A DNA stretch of 50,087 nt from [Streptosporangium] indianense (GCF_021474405.1 NZ_JAKEIO010000051.1:1-50087), one strand, 5' to 3'; counted from the stretch's first letter, positions 16,433 through 27,831 are shown. Notes: a model not told the origin generated them from the sequence alone. Numbers and translations: made by a program.

Positions 16433-17689
16433 TCAGGCGCTGGGGACGGGCAGGTCCGCTCGGCCCCGTACGGCGCGCGCGGAACGGGGGAGCAGGACGC
16501 GGATGATGAACACGCCCGCGAACGCCGCCGCCGTCATGCAGGCGGTGATCGTCCAGAGCAGGACGGTGGGGCTGTGGTCGGCCAGGGCGGGGGTGAAGAA
16601 CGCGGCGACCGCGAAGACGCCCCTGGACAGGGCGTAGGTCAGGCCCTGGGTGGTGCCGCGGGTGTCCGCGGGCAGGGTGAGCTGGGACCACACCTTGTAG
16701 TTGGCCTCTCCGGCGAACGGGTAGGAGAGCTGGTAGAGCGCGAAGAAGACGAGCATGCCGACGAGAGCGCCCGCGGTGAGGGACGCGATGACGAAGGCGA
16801 CGATCTGCACCACCGCGGCCACGTGGAACAGCCGGTCGCGCCAGGGGGTGTCGGCGACGCGCACGAAGGCGCAGGTGAGCAGCACGCCGATCGGGATGGC
16901 GGCCAGGTTGATACCGGTGGCCAGGCTCTGTGAGGCATCGCTGACGGTGACGAGCAGATAGGTTCCGAACTGGCCGAAGGTGTTGGCTCCGAGGCCCCAG
17001 GTCACGTAGAACACGAACGTCGCGGCCATCGGCAGCATCGCGGCGCGGGTCCACACGCTCTTCAGGGGGATGCCCTCGGGGACGCTTCCGGTGTCCGGGT
17101 GCGCGGGCGCGTCGGACAGCTTCAGCCGGGACCGCAGGGCCCAGGTGACGAGTGCGGCGACGGCCAGTTGCCCGGTGATGAGCCGGGCGCCGGTCATGCC
17201 GGTGGTGGACAGGACGAAGCCGAGGAAGATGGCGACGGCGATGCCCAGCATCCACATGACCTGGGTGAACGCCACCAGTCTCCCCCGGGCCCAGGAGGGT
17301 GCCGCGTCCGAGACCACGGCCAGGGACGTCGGCAGGTCGGCGCCGGCCGCGAGCCCCGCGACGAGCACACCGGCCAGCAGGGTGATGTCGTCCGGCGCCA
17401 GCGTGATGACGAGGGCGCCGATCGCGAAGCAGAAGATGTCCCAGTTGTAGACGCGGCGGCGGCCGAAGAGGTCGGCGAGCCGTCCGCCGACGAGCGATCC
17501 GACGGCGATGCAGCCGGTGACGATCGCGCTGATCGCCCCGGCCATCCACACACCCATGTCGTAACTGTCGCGGTAGATGGCCAGGTTGACGGAGATGCTC
17601 ACGATCAGCCCGGCGTCGAGATAGGAGGCCATGCCCGACAGGGCGGCGGCCTTCCAGAGCGGTCCGGGGATGGGGCGGGTACCGGCCAT
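16433..17689 (-). CDS. MFS sugar transporter
   Basis: 418-residue transporter with 12 predicted membrane helices. The sugar-porter signature of the loop between helices 2 and 3 is present as GGRLADLFGRRRVYNWD, and an acidic-Arg motif follows helix 4. ATG 17689 is chosen because GGAG lies 8 nt upstream. It is the first gene of a unit with the AraA-like isomerase and is divergent from a very large intracellular glycosidase. It therefore probably imports a glycoside or oligosaccharide by proton symport. A TTGTTG-17-TATATT promoter with a LacI-type operator between the two hexamers lies upstream. Confidence 0.85.
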   Translation of the reverse strand: MAGTRPIPGPLWKAAALSGMASYLDAGLIVSISVNLAIYRDSYDMGVWMAGAISAIVTGCIAVGSLVGGRLADLFGRRRVYNWDIFCFAIGALVITLAPDDITLLAGVLVAGLAAGADLPTSLAVVSDAAPSWARGRLVAFTQVMWMLGIAVAIFLGFVLSTTGMTGARLITGQLAVAALVTWALRSRLKLSDAPAHPDTGSVPEGIPLKSVWTRAAMLPMAATFVFYVTWGLGANTFGQFGTYLLVTVSDASQSLATGINLAAIPIGVLLTCAFVRVADTPWRDRLFHVAAVVQIVAFVIASLTAGALVGMLVFFALYQLSYPFAGEANYKVWSQLTLPADTRGTTQGLTYALSRGVFAVAAFFTPALADHSPTVLLWTITACMTAAAFAGVFIIRVLLPRSARAVRGRADLPVPSA

Positions 17690-17742
17690 GATGCGACTCC
17701 GTCGTCTGGTGACATCGCGGTTCCGGGGGCCTGGTCGCAGCG

Positions 17743-17771
17743 AATATAGGGGGAGAAAAACGTTGCAACAA
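17743..17771 (-). promoter_or_regulatory. Promoter TTGTTG-17-TATATT of the transporter-isomerase unit, with LacI operator
   Basis: On the minus strand the -35 TTGTTG (17771-17766) and the -10 TATATT (17748-17743) are 17 nt apart. The operator-like GTTGCAACGTTTTTC (17769-17755, minus strand) lies between them. It matches 14 of 15 bases of the site in front of the LacI gene at 23058-23072. Confidence 0.65.
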
Positions 17772-17865
17772 GGTGTCGCGCACGCATCGCTGACACGGAG
17801 TCGGATTCTCTGACTCCGGACGGGGGTGTGGCGTGACCGGGCCAGCTCACCTACGGTGAAGGCGG

Positions 17866-17882
17866 CCTGAAAACGTTTCAGG
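17866..17882. promoter_or_regulatory. LacI-type operator before the GH106-like gene
   Basis: CCTGAAAACGTTTCAGG is almost a perfect palindrome around CG and contains the TGNAACGTTTT core on the minus strand. It lies 16-32 nt before the GTG start, just after a possible -10 TACGGT (17852-17857). Confidence 0.7.
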
Positions 17883-17897
17883 GGAAGGACCGCCTCC

Positions 17898-20800
17898 GTG
17901 ATCTCCCCCGAGCTCCGGCGACTGTTCGACGACCCACCCCGTGGCTTCGGCCCCACTCCCCTGTGGTGGTGGTCGGGTGCGAAGGTCACCCGCGAGCGAC
18001 TCGCCTGGCAGCTGCGGGCGTTCGCGGCGGGCGGCGTCCACAACCTCGTCGTCATCAACCTGGCCCCGGCCGGCCCGACGTTCGGAGCCCGGGCCGACGA
18101 TCCGGCGTGGTTCGGTGAGGAGTGGTGGGCGCGCTTCACCGACGCCTGCGAGATCTCGGCGGAACTGGGCACGCGGCTGTGGTTCTACGACCAGATCGGA
18201 TTCTCCGGAGCCAATGTGCAAGGCGGTGTGACGCGTCATCACCCGGAGGCCAACGGACTGGCACTGCGCTGCCGCGACGTGCGGGTCGCCGCGGGCACGG
18301 TCGGCCCGGCGGACGCCGGGACACCGCTGGCCGCGTACACCCGGGAGGGGCGGCGGCTCGACCTCTCCGAGGACGGCCGGATCGCCGCCGCCGACGGGAC
18401 CGGGGTCCGGCTCGTCACCGCCGTCCCCACGGCGTTCGACTACCTGGACCCGCACGCCGTGGGTCTGCTGATGGACGCCGTCCACCACGAGTACGACCGC
18501 CGCGTACCCGAGTACCTGGGCACCGTCATCGCGGGCAGTTTCCAGGACGAACTGCCCGGCACCAACGCCTGGAGCCACCGTTTCGCCGACGCGTTCCGCA
18601 CCCGGCGCGGCTACGACCTGCTCGACCACCTGCCCGCCCTCTTCGGCACGGACGCCGGCGTCGCGGAGGGGAAGATCCGTGCCGACTACTACGCGGTCCG
18701 GGCGGAACTGACCGAGGAGGCCCTGTTCCGGCCGCTCGCCGCCTGGCACCGCGAGCGCGGCATGCTGCTGGGCAGCGACCAGAGCCACCCAGCCCGCGCG
18801 GGCTACCCGGCCCAGTCCACGCAGATCTACACCGACTACTTCCGCACCCACCGCTGGTACGGCGCCGCGGGCAGCGACCACCACGGCGACGCCAAGGTGC
18901 ACTCCTCGATGGCCCACCTGTACGGCCACGAACGCGTCTGGATCGAGGCGTTCCACTCCTCCGGCTGGGGCGGCACGCTGGAGGACACCTACGACTGGCT
19001 GCTGCCGTTCCTGCGCAGCGGCGCCACCCTGTACAACCCGCACGCCAGTTACTTCGGCACGGCGGGAGGCTGGTTCGAGTGGGCGCCGCCGTCCACCGAC
19101 TGGCGCCAGCCCTACTGGAGGCAGTACCCGGCGTTCTCCCGGGCCGTGGCCCGGATCTGCTCGATCATGTCGTGGGGCGGATACGCGGCCGATGTGGCGG
19201 TGCTGCACCCGACCGCCACCATGCAGGCGCTCGTGCCGCTGGACGCACCGGTCCGGCACTTCGGCGACGGCCGGCTGGGCGAGGGCCACGCCCTCGCCGA
19301 CGAGACCCAGCGGCACTACCTGGACCTGTGCGGCACCGACAACTGGCTCCGGCCGCACGCCGGTGCCCTGGACCGGCACGGGGTGTCCTTCGACATCGTC
19401 GACGACGCCTCGGTCCAGCGCGCCGGGGCCCTGGACGGCGCCCTGCGGATCAGGGACCTGGCGTACCGGGTGGTGCTGCTGCCCTCGGCGAGCGTGCTGG
19501 AGGAGGGCACGGCACGGCGGCTGTCCCAACTCCTGGACGCGGGCGGGCGGGTGGTGGTCGTGGGCCGTCCGCCCACGACGGCCGCCGGCCGGTCCGGTGA
19601 CGACTCCGTCGTGACGGCGCTGCTCGCCCATCCCCGGCTGGAGCGGGTACGCGACCCGGAGGCCGCGGCCGTGGCGGTGGCGGACGCGGCCGGACACGCG
19701 ACGGGCGACGTTCCGCTGCTCGTCCGGCGGAAGGGGAGCGAGGCGGTGGCACTGGTCACGGCGGCCTTCCCGGAGATCGGCGCGCATCCGCTGCGGACCG
19801 GTTCCACACCCGAGCCCGTGCACACCTCGTCCGTCACCGTCCGGGCCACCGTCGCGGAGGCCGAGGTCTGGAACCCGGCGACCGGCGCCTGCGCCCCGGC
19901 CCAAGTCACGGTCCTGGCGGACGGCGTCTCGTCGGCCGTCGGGGTGCCGTTGGAGGGCGCCCCGGCGGTCCTCGTCGTCTGGCGCGAGGGCCGTGCGGAA
20001 CCGGCGCCGTCCCCGGAGGCCACGGCGGTCCGGGTACGGGACCTCTCGTCCGGCTGGCAGGGCCGGCTGGTGCCGACGATGGACAACACCTGGGGCGATC
20101 TCGCCCTGCCCCCGGGCGCGTCGGTGCGGGAGCCGCAGATCTGGACCATGGAGTGGACCGAGGGCACGGTGTGGGAGCGGGCCCGGGTCACCTACGGCAA
20201 CCGGGTCCGTGTCCTGCCCCCGGTGCCGCTCGACCGGGCGCCCGAGCCGCTCGGCACCGGGGACGTGGAGCGGGTCCTGGCCGGTGAAGTGCCGCTGGTG
20301 CCGCCGGACTCGGCCTGGGACACAGGGGTGTACTCATCGAGCCGTGGCCACCCGGACCAGGGTGGCCTGCTGGGCACCAAGGGGCTGGTGAACGAGGAGT
20401 TCGCGCGTGTCCCGGTGCCGGCCGCCGGCACGGCCGCACGGGTCCGGGCGATCGTGGAGACCGGCCGTCGGGGCCCGGCCGAGCTTCACGTCGGCGCGGA
20501 GGCGGTCAAGCGGGTGTGGTGGAACGGCGAGCCGCTGAGCCCGTACGACGGCGGCTACCTGGCTTCGGCTCCGGTCACCGTGGACCGGGACCGCAACGTG
20601 CTCGAGTACGAACTGTCGGACGCCCAGGACCGGCCCGCGACGATCTCGGCCGTGGCCGACACCCCGCTCGGCAGCTTCTTCTGCCTGTCCGGGCCGGGCG
20701 GGCTCGGACCGCGCCCGCGCTTCATGCGTCCGCCGGACGGGGTCCGGCCCGACGGCCGGGTGGTCTATCGGCGACGGCTCCCGGTCCCGGTCCCGGCCGG

Positions 20801-21866
20801 GGACGCGCGTGCGGTGCTCGTCGTCGGTGCCGCCTGCGCGGTGACGGTGCTGCTCGACGGGCACGTGCTGGCGCGGCAGGAGAAGGTGGAGTACTACGCG
20901 GCGGACTGGGGCGCCGTGCCGATGTTCTTCCGGCACGAGCGGGAACTCGGCGCGGGCGAGCACACGCTGGAGGTCGTGACCGACAGCGCCGACGTCCGGG
21001 ACGCGGTGTTCGTCGACCTGGTGGTGCGGTCCCCGTCCGGGGTGACGGCCCTGGTCAGCGGCGCCGGCTGGGATGCCCGGACGGGTTCGTGGCGGGGCAA
21101 AACCGTCGAGGACACCCGCAGGCGCGGCGAGGTGCAGCACTGTCACGCGGCAGTACGGCCGCACCCGCTCCCGAAGACCGCGTGGCTCAACGGCACGCCG
21201 GTGCTGGGCGGTGCCGTGTGGCCGTCGCGGTCCACCGATGACGTCCGGGCGGTGCCGCAGCGTTTCCGGTTCACCGTTCCGCCGGGGACGGTGTCGCTGG
21301 AGCTGCCGTTGGCGCTCGGTGCCACCGTGCGGGTCGGGGGCGGCGACGAACTGCGGGTGAACGGCGATCGGGTGACGCTCCGTGAGCCGGTCCAGGACAC
21401 CACCGCGGTCGAGGTGGTCACCGAGCCCACGGCCGTTCTGCGGGGCGGCTCGGCCTGGAGCGGACCGGTCCGGGTGCGGACTGTGCCGGCGCCGCTGGCA
21501 CTGGGCGACTGGCGCGAGCTGGGGCTGGGTTCGTGGAGCGGGGGCGTGACGTACGCACGGGAGGTGGAGGTGCCGGCCGGGCCCGATCCGGTGCTGGATC
21601 TGGGGCGGGTGCGGGGCAGTGTGGAGATCGCGGTCGACGGGGAGTTCGCCGGTGAGGCGTTCTGTCCGCCGTACCGTTTCCCGCTGCGCGGTGTCGCGGG
21701 GCGTGCCGTCCGGCTGGAGGTGACGGTCCGGGGCACGCTGGCGCCCTATCTCGCGGAGGCCACGCCGACGGACTGGGCCTTTGCGTCCCAGCTGCCGTCG
21801 GGACTGTGGGGGCCGGTGACGCTGCGGATCCCGGCGGGGGGTCAGGGCCTGTCGTTTGGATCATGA
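17898..21866 (+). CDS. Large GH106-like glycoside hydrolase (probable alpha-L-rhamnosidase family)
   Basis: 1322-residue protein from GTG 17898 with GGAAGGA 8 nt upstream. The N-terminal half is a TIM-barrel-like catalytic region, with FGPTPLWWWSGAKVTRERLA, LGTRLWFYDQIGFSGANVQG and two candidate catalytic acids: Glu218 in SFQDELPGT and Glu350 in VWIEAFHSSGW. The C-terminal half consists of several beta-sandwich domains (about residues 860-1322). There is no signal peptide, so it should act in the cytoplasm on imported glycosides. The architecture best fits GH106 alpha-L-rhamnosidases, but other unclassified glycosidases share it. The divergent MFS transporter and AraA-like isomerase and the LacI gene downstream form its locus. 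Confidence 0.78.
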   Translation: MISPELRRLFDDPPRGFGPTPLWWWSGAKVTRERLAWQLRAFAAGGVHNLVVINLAPAGPTFGARADDPAWFGEEWWARFTDACEISAELGTRLWFYDQIGFSGANVQGGVTRHHPEANGLALRCRDVRVAAGTVGPADAGTPLAAYTREGRRLDLSEDGRIAAADGTGVRLVTAVPTAFDYLDPHAVGLLMDAVHHEYDRRVPEYLGTVIAGSFQDELPGTNAWSHRFADAFRTRRGYDLLDHLPALFGTDAGVAEGKIRADYYAVRAELTEEALFRPLAAWHRERGMLLGSDQSHPARAGYPAQSTQIYTDYFRTHRWYGAAGSDHHGDAKVHSSMAHLYGHERVWIEAFHSSGWGGTLEDTYDWLLPFLRSGATLYNPHASYFGTAGGWFEWAPPSTDWRQPYWRQYPAFSRAVARICSIMSWGGYAADVAVLHPTATMQALVPLDAPVRHFGDGRLGEGHALADETQRHYLDLCGTDNWLRPHAGALDRHGVSFDIVDDASVQRAGALDGALRIRDLAYRVVLLPSASVLEEGTARRLSQLLDAGGRVVVVGRPPTTAAGRSGDDSVVTALLAHPRLERVRDPEAAAVAVADAAGHATGDVPLLVRRKGSEAVALVTAAFPEIGAHPLRTGSTPEPVHTSSVTVRATVAEAEVWNPATGACAPAQVTVLADGVSSAVGVPLEGAPAVLVVWREGRAEPAPSPEATAVRVRDLSSGWQGRLVPTMDNTWGDLALPPGASVREPQIWTMEWTEGTVWERARVTYGNRVRVLPPVPLDRAPEPLGTGDVERVLAGEVPLVPPDSAWDTGVYSSSRGHPDQGGLLGTKGLVNEEFARVPVPAAGTAARVRAIVETGRRGPAELHVGAEAVKRVWWNGEPLSPYDGGYLASAPVTVDRDRNVLEYELSDAQDRPATISAVADTPLGSFFCLSGPGGLGPRPRFMRPPDGVRPDGRVVYRRRLPVPVPAGDARAVLVVGAACAVTVLLDGHVLARQEKVEYYAADWGAVPMFFRHERELGAGEHTLEVVTDSADVRDAVFVDLVVRSPSGVTALVSGAGWDARTGSWRGKTVEDTRRRGEVQHCHAAVRPHPLPKTAWLNGTPVLGGAVWPSRSTDDVRAVPQRFRFTVPPGTVSLELPLALGATVRVGGGDELRVNGDRVTLREPVQDTTAVEVVTEPTAVLRGGSAWSGPVRVRTVPAPLALGDWRELGLGSWSGGVTYAREVEVPAGPDPVLDLGRVRGSVEIAVDGEFAGEAFCPPYRFPLRGVAGRAVRLEVTVRGTLAPYLAEATPTDWAFASQLPSGLWGPVTLRIPAGGQGLSFGS

Positions 21867-21923
21867 CGCAGACTCGGGGCTCACCGGCGTTCACAGGTGC
21901 TGCCGATGCCCTGCGCCATGATC
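21859..21923. terminator. Imperfect inverted repeat between convergent genes
   Basis: GATCATGACGCAG (21859-21871) pairs with CTGCGCCATGATC (21911-21923) at 12 of 13 positions around a 39-nt loop. It lies between the convergent glycosidase and LacI genes and could serve as a bidirectional terminator. Confidence 0.4.
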
Positions 21924-21961
21924 AAGCCCGGCCAGTGTCACAACGCTCGTGATCAATACAC

Positions 21962-23026
21962 CTAGCCGCCGACGGACGGTCGGGTGGAGTCGCGCAGGAC
22001 GAGGCCGGGGGCGAAGACGCGGGTCTCGTGGAGGTGGTCCGCGCGGGCCTCGATCTCGTCGAGCAGCATCTCCACGGCCGCCCGGCCCAGCTCCTCGACC
22101 GGTTGCCGGACCGTCGTCAGGGTCGTCGCCCCGAAGGTCGCGACGTCGAGGTCGCCGTAGCCGACGACCTGCACGTCCTCGGGGATGCGCACGCCCCGTT
22201 CGGCCAAGCCGCGGCACAGGCCCGCGGCGAGGAAGTCGTTGGTGCAGAACACCCCGTCGGGCAGGTCCGTCAGGCCCCGGGCGATCTCCGTGCCGTACGC
22301 GACGGTCATCCGCTCGGCGACGACCTGGTCGAGCCGGGCCTCGCGGCGGCTGCGCACGGCCTGCCGGGCGCCCTGGTAGCGGTCCGCGCACTGGCGGATG
22401 CCGCGCTCGCCGTTGACGACGAGGATGTCACGGGCCCCGCTGTCCAGGAGGTGCTGTACGGCGATGCGGCCGCCGGCGATGTCGTCGACGGAGGCCGAGC
22501 AGCCCTCCCGGTCGGGCATCGCGCGGTCGGCCAGGACGAGCGGGATGCCCCGCTCGCGCAGTCGGGCCAGCCGGCCCGGGTCGGCGCTGAGCGGCACGAC
22601 GACGACCCCGACGGCCCTCTGCCCGACGAGCATGCTGAAGTAGCCCTGCTCCCGTTCGGGGTCGTCCCCGCTGTGGCAGAGGACGAGGGAGTAGCCGTGG
22701 TCGTAGGCGGCGTCCGCGGCGCCGCGCGCGATGCGGGCGTAGAAGGAGTTGGTGACGTCGGGCAGGACGAGCCCAATCGCGCAGGAGTGGCCGGTGCGCA
22801 GGCCCGCCGCTCCCGGGTGGGGGACGTAGTCGAGCGCGGCGACGGCGATGCGGACGCGTTCGGCGGTCTGTGCGGTGACCCGCTCGGGCCGGTTGAGCAC
22901 GTTGGACACCGTCGACACCGAGACCCCGGCGGCTGCGGCGACGTCCTGGATACGGGCGGGGCGTGCCGGAACGGCGTCCACCCCCCTTGCTGTTGCGGCC
23001 GCGCGACCAGGCACGACGATGGCCAT
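21962..23026 (-). CDS. LacI/GalR-family transcriptional regulator
   Basis: 354-residue repressor. The N-terminal helix-turn-helix is RIQDVAAAAGVSVSTVSNVL with hinge helix YVPHPGAAGLRTG, followed by a periplasmic-binding-protein-like sugar domain (IGLVLPDVTNSFYARIARG, then VVGYGDLDVATFGATTLTTV near the end). ATG 23026 is chosen over longer frames because a TATACT -10 and an operator lie just upstream. It is convergent with the GH106-like gene. The same operator core occurs before its own gene, the glycosidase and the MFS transporter, so it is the likely local repressor. The inducer is presumably the sugar released. Confidence 0.9.
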   Translation of the reverse strand: MAIVVPGRAAATARGVDAVPARPARIQDVAAAAGVSVSTVSNVLNRPERVTAQTAERVRIAVAALDYVPHPGAAGLRTGHSCAIGLVLPDVTNSFYARIARGAADAAYDHGYSLVLCHSGDDPEREQGYFSMLVGQRAVGVVVVPLSADPGRLARLRERGIPLVLADRAMPDREGCSASVDDIAGGRIAVQHLLDSGARDILVVNGERGIRQCADRYQGARQAVRSRREARLDQVVAERMTVAYGTEIARGLTDLPDGVFCTNDFLAAGLCRGLAERGVRIPEDVQVVGYGDLDVATFGATTLTTVRQPVEELGRAAVEMLLDEIEARADHLHETRVFAPGLVLRDSTRPSVGG

Positions 23027-23040
23027 CTCGGGCGCCGCAC

Positions 23041-23072
23041 AGTATAACGCGGCGGGAGTTGGAACGTTTTTC
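23041..23072 (-). promoter_or_regulatory. LacI gene promoter (-10 TATACT) with autoregulatory operator
   Basis: TATACT lies at 23046-23041 on the minus strand. The operator GTTGGAACGTTTTTC (23058-23072, plus strand) covers the -35 region. The predicted start leaves a leader of only about 8 nt before the ATG. Confidence 0.6.
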
Positions 23073-23118
23073 CGCGATGCGCGGGTGCGGTGGTGGTGGC
23101 CCGGCTGGACGCCTGCCC

Positions 23119-23550
23119 TCAACGGCGTTCCGGGGGCCGTCTTCCCGGGGCTGTGACGCCGCCGGACGCCGCCGCGTCGAGCAGTCGGCGGAAGGTGTCG
23201 CACTCCAGGTGGCTCGGCGCGGGGCACGCCGCGGCATGCCGCAGGGAGTCGCGCAGGACGCCCAGTTCGCGGATGGTCCGGTCCAGTTCCTCCGCCCTGG
23301 CCGACAGCATCCGCCGGTCGATGCGCGGTTGCCCGTCCGGCGCGAACATCCGCGCGATCTCGTCGAGTGAGAACCCGGCCGTCCGCCCCAGCGCGATCAG
23401 CGCCAGCCGCTCCAGCACCCCCGGGTCGTACTGGCGCCGCAGTCCGCGCCGGCCGGTGGGGGCGATCAGCCCCTTCTCCTCGTAGAAGCGCAGCGTCGAG
23501 GCGGGCACCCCGGCGCGGTGCGCCACCTCCGCTATGTCCAGGTCTGTCAT
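23119..23550 (-). CDS. MerR-family transcriptional regulator
   Basis: 143-residue regulator. The winged helix-turn-helix IAEVAHRAGVPASTLRFYEE is the MerR signature, followed by LRRQYDPGVLERL and a long dimerisation helix (about residues 75-105). Only two cysteines occur in the C-terminal part (ACPAPSHLEC), so it lacks the four-Cys cluster of SoxR. It is divergent from a methyltransferase gene, and a palindrome CCTCAAGTCGACTTGAAG lies between them, overlapping its ribosome-binding bases. It probably controls itself and the methyltransferase. The signal is unknown. Confidence 0.88.
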   Translation of the reverse strand: MTDLDIAEVAHRAGVPASTLRFYEEKGLIAPTGRRGLRRQYDPGVLERLALIALGRTAGFSLDEIARMFAPDGQPRIDRRMLSARAEELDRTIRELGVLRDSLRHAAACPAPSHLECDTFRRLLDAAASGGVTAPGRRPPERR

Positions 23551-23554
23551 TGTC

Positions 23555-23582
23555 TTGACCTCAAGTCGACTTGAAGTAGAAC
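23555..23582 (+). promoter_or_regulatory. MerR-type dyad between -35 and -10
   Basis: TTGACC (23555-23560) is followed by the palindrome CCTCAAGTCGACTTGAAG (23559-23576, with a perfect 14-bp core TCAAGTCGACTTGA) and a possible -10 TAGAAC (23577-23582). The dyad closely resembles the SoxR box CCTCAAGTTAACTTGAGG. Confidence 0.6.
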
Positions 23583-23657
23583 GCTGTCATCCCGTCCCGG
23601 CGAAGACAAGCGGGACGTGGACGAGCGGGACGAAGACGAGCCGAGGGAGAAACGACG

Positions 23658-24509
<852 letters not shown>

Positions 24510-24560
24510 GGTCCGGCCCCCTTTTCCGATCGCGGGCGACCGGCGCACAGTGAGATCACG

Positions 24561-25271
24561 ATGACGCAGAAAAGAGCGCTGGTGGTCCGGGGCGGCTGGG
24601 AAGGTCATCAGCCGGTCGAGGCCACGGAACTGTTCCTGCCCTTCCTGCGCGGCAACGGATACGCCGTCCGGGTCGAGGAGTCGACCGAGATCTACGCGGA
24701 CGGCGCCGAGATGGCCGCCACCGACCTCGTCGTGCAGTGCGTGACGATGTCGGAGATCACCCGCGAGCAACTGGCGGGCCTGACTGCGGCGGTCGAGGCG
24801 GGCACGGGCTTCACCGGCTGGCACGGCGGCATCGCCGACTCCTTCCGCGCCTCCTCGGACTATCTGCACCTGGTGGGCGGGCAGTTCGCCACGCACCCCG
24901 GCAAGGAGCCGTGCGAGCGCCGGGGCGAGGCGGCGGACAACTTCCTGCGGCACACCATCAGCCTCACGCAGGCCGGCCGTGCGCACCCGGTCACCGCCGG
25001 CATCGAGGACTTCACGCTGGACACCGAGCAGTACTGGGTGCTCCACGACGACCTCATCGACGTCCTGGCCACCACCACGCACCCCGCCCGTCCGTGGCAG
25101 CCCTGGCACCGGCCGGTCACCTCCCCGGCGGTCTGGACCCGCCGGTGGGGTGCCGGACGGATCGTGGTGACGACGCCCGGGCACAGCGTCGACGTGCTGG
25201 AGCACCCCGACGTCCGCACCATCGTCGAGAGGGGCATGCTGTGGGCGACGCGCACCGCGTCGGGGTCGTAG
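24561..25271 (+). CDS. ThuA-domain protein (trehalose-utilisation-like)
   Basis: 236-residue protein with a class I glutamine-amidotransferase-like ThuA fold: ALVVRGGWEGHQPVE at the start, GTGFTGWHGGIADSFR, then YLHLVGGQFATHPG and TPGHSVDVLEHPDVRTIV at the end. These proteins are found next to Gfo/Idh dehydrogenases in trehalose or 3-keto-sugar pathways, but their biochemical role is not settled. The next gene, such a dehydrogenase, overlaps it by 31 bp, and the pair probably forms an operon behind the CGAAACTTTCG box. Confidence 0.85.
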   Translation: MTQKRALVVRGGWEGHQPVEATELFLPFLRGNGYAVRVEESTEIYADGAEMAATDLVVQCVTMSEITREQLAGLTAAVEAGTGFTGWHGGIADSFRASSDYLHLVGGQFATHPGKEPCERRGEAADNFLRHTISLTQAGRAHPVTAGIEDFTLDTEQYWVLHDDLIDVLATTTHPARPWQPWHRPVTSPAVWTRRWGAGRIVVTTPGHSVDVLEHPDVRTIVERGMLWATRTASGS

Positions 25272-26350
25272 GGCTCGGCGTCATATCCCGGGCCTACCTG
25301 GACACGCTGTCGGGCCATCCCGCGGTGCGCGTCACCGCGGTCGCCGACCTCGACGCCTCCCGGTCGGCCGCGGCCGCCGCCGGACTGCCCGGTGCCCGTG
25401 CGCTGACGGTCGGGGAGCTGCTGAGCAGTCCGGCCGTGGACACGGTGCTGAACCTGACCACGCCGGCCGCCCACGCCGAGATCGCTCTCGGGGCGATCCG
25501 GCACGGCAAGAACGTCTACGGGGAGAAGCCGCTGGCCGCGGACCTGCCGGACGCCCGTGCCGTGCTGGAGGCCGCCGGGAAGGCGGGCGCCGGTGTGGGT
25601 TGCGCCCCGGACACCGTCCTGGGCACGGGAGTTCAGACCGCGCGGGCGGCCATGGAGGCGGGGACCATCGGACGCCCCCAGTTCGCCACGGCCGTGATGG
25701 TGACCCCGGGCCATGAACGCTGGCACCCCCATCCCGACTTCTACTACACGGCCGGTGGCGGCCCGCTGCTGGACATGGGGCCGTACTACCTGTCGTCGCT
25801 GGTCCATCTGCTGGGGCCGGTGCGCGCCGTGACCGGGGCGGCCGGGCGGCTGCGCGCCGAGCGCGTCATCGGGTCCGGCCCACGCGCGGGTGAGCGCATA
25901 CCCGTCGAGGTGGACAGCCATGTGTCCGGAGTGCTGGAGCATGTGAACGGGACGCTGACGACGCTGACGACCAGCTTCGACGGCGTGGCCACCACGGCCG
26001 CGCCGATCGAGGTGCACGGCGAGAGGGGAACCCTCTCCGTCCCCGACCCGAACCGCTTCGACGGCGAGGTACGCGTCCACGCGCTCGGCGACACCGGCTG
26101 GCACACCCTCCTGGCGTCGGCGGGTTACGCGGACGGCGCCCGCGGCGTCGGCCTGCTGGACTTCCTCACCGCGGGCGGTGGGCGTGCGCCGCGCGCGAAC
26201 GGTGAACTCGCCCTGCACGTACTGGAGACGATGACCGCGCTGCTGCGTTCGGCGGCCGAGGGGCGGCGGATCGAGCTGACGACGTCGGTGGAAGTGCCCG
26301 CGCCCGTGCCCCTGACGGCGGCGTCGCAGTGGCACGGCGGGAGGGGCTGA
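25241..26350 (+). CDS. Gfo/Idh/MocA-family oxidoreductase
   Basis: 369-residue NAD(P)-dependent sugar dehydrogenase. The Rossmann motif is VGVVGLGVISRAYL, followed by NVYGEKPLAADL with the conserved EKP, and GPLLDMGPYYLSSLVHLLG in the substrate domain. The start is GTG 25241 with GAGAGGGG about 6 nt upstream, inside the ThuA frame, so translation is probably coupled. It is only distantly like the Gfo/Idh gene at 4075-5190. With ThuA it suggests oxidation of a disaccharide or glycoside to a 3-keto sugar. It ends 2 nt from the convergent ligase gene. Confidence 0.9.
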   Translation: MGDAHRVGVVGLGVISRAYLDTLSGHPAVRVTAVADLDASRSAAAAAGLPGARALTVGELLSSPAVDTVLNLTTPAAHAEIALGAIRHGKNVYGEKPLAADLPDARAVLEAAGKAGAGVGCAPDTVLGTGVQTARAAMEAGTIGRPQFATAVMVTPGHERWHPHPDFYYTAGGGPLLDMGPYYLSSLVHLLGPVRAVTGAAGRLRAERVIGSGPRAGERIPVEVDSHVSGVLEHVNGTLTTLTTSFDGVATTAAPIEVHGERGTLSVPDPNRFDGEVRVHALGDTGWHTLLASAGYADGARGVGLLDFLTAGGGRAPRANGELALHVLETMTALLRSAAEGRRIELTTSVEVPAPVPLTAASQWHGGRG

Positions 26351-26352
26351 CG

Positions 26353-27831
<1,479 letters not shown>

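Noticed and set aside
16433..18172. Long form of the sugar transporter starting at 18172
   Set aside because: It would cross the divergent promoter and the start of the glycosidase gene. The protein resembles MFS transporters only from ATG 17689.
23119..23550. Calling the MerR regulator SoxR because of the SoxR-like DNA site
   Set aside because: The protein has only two cysteines in its C-terminal part, not the four needed for the [2Fe-2S] cluster.
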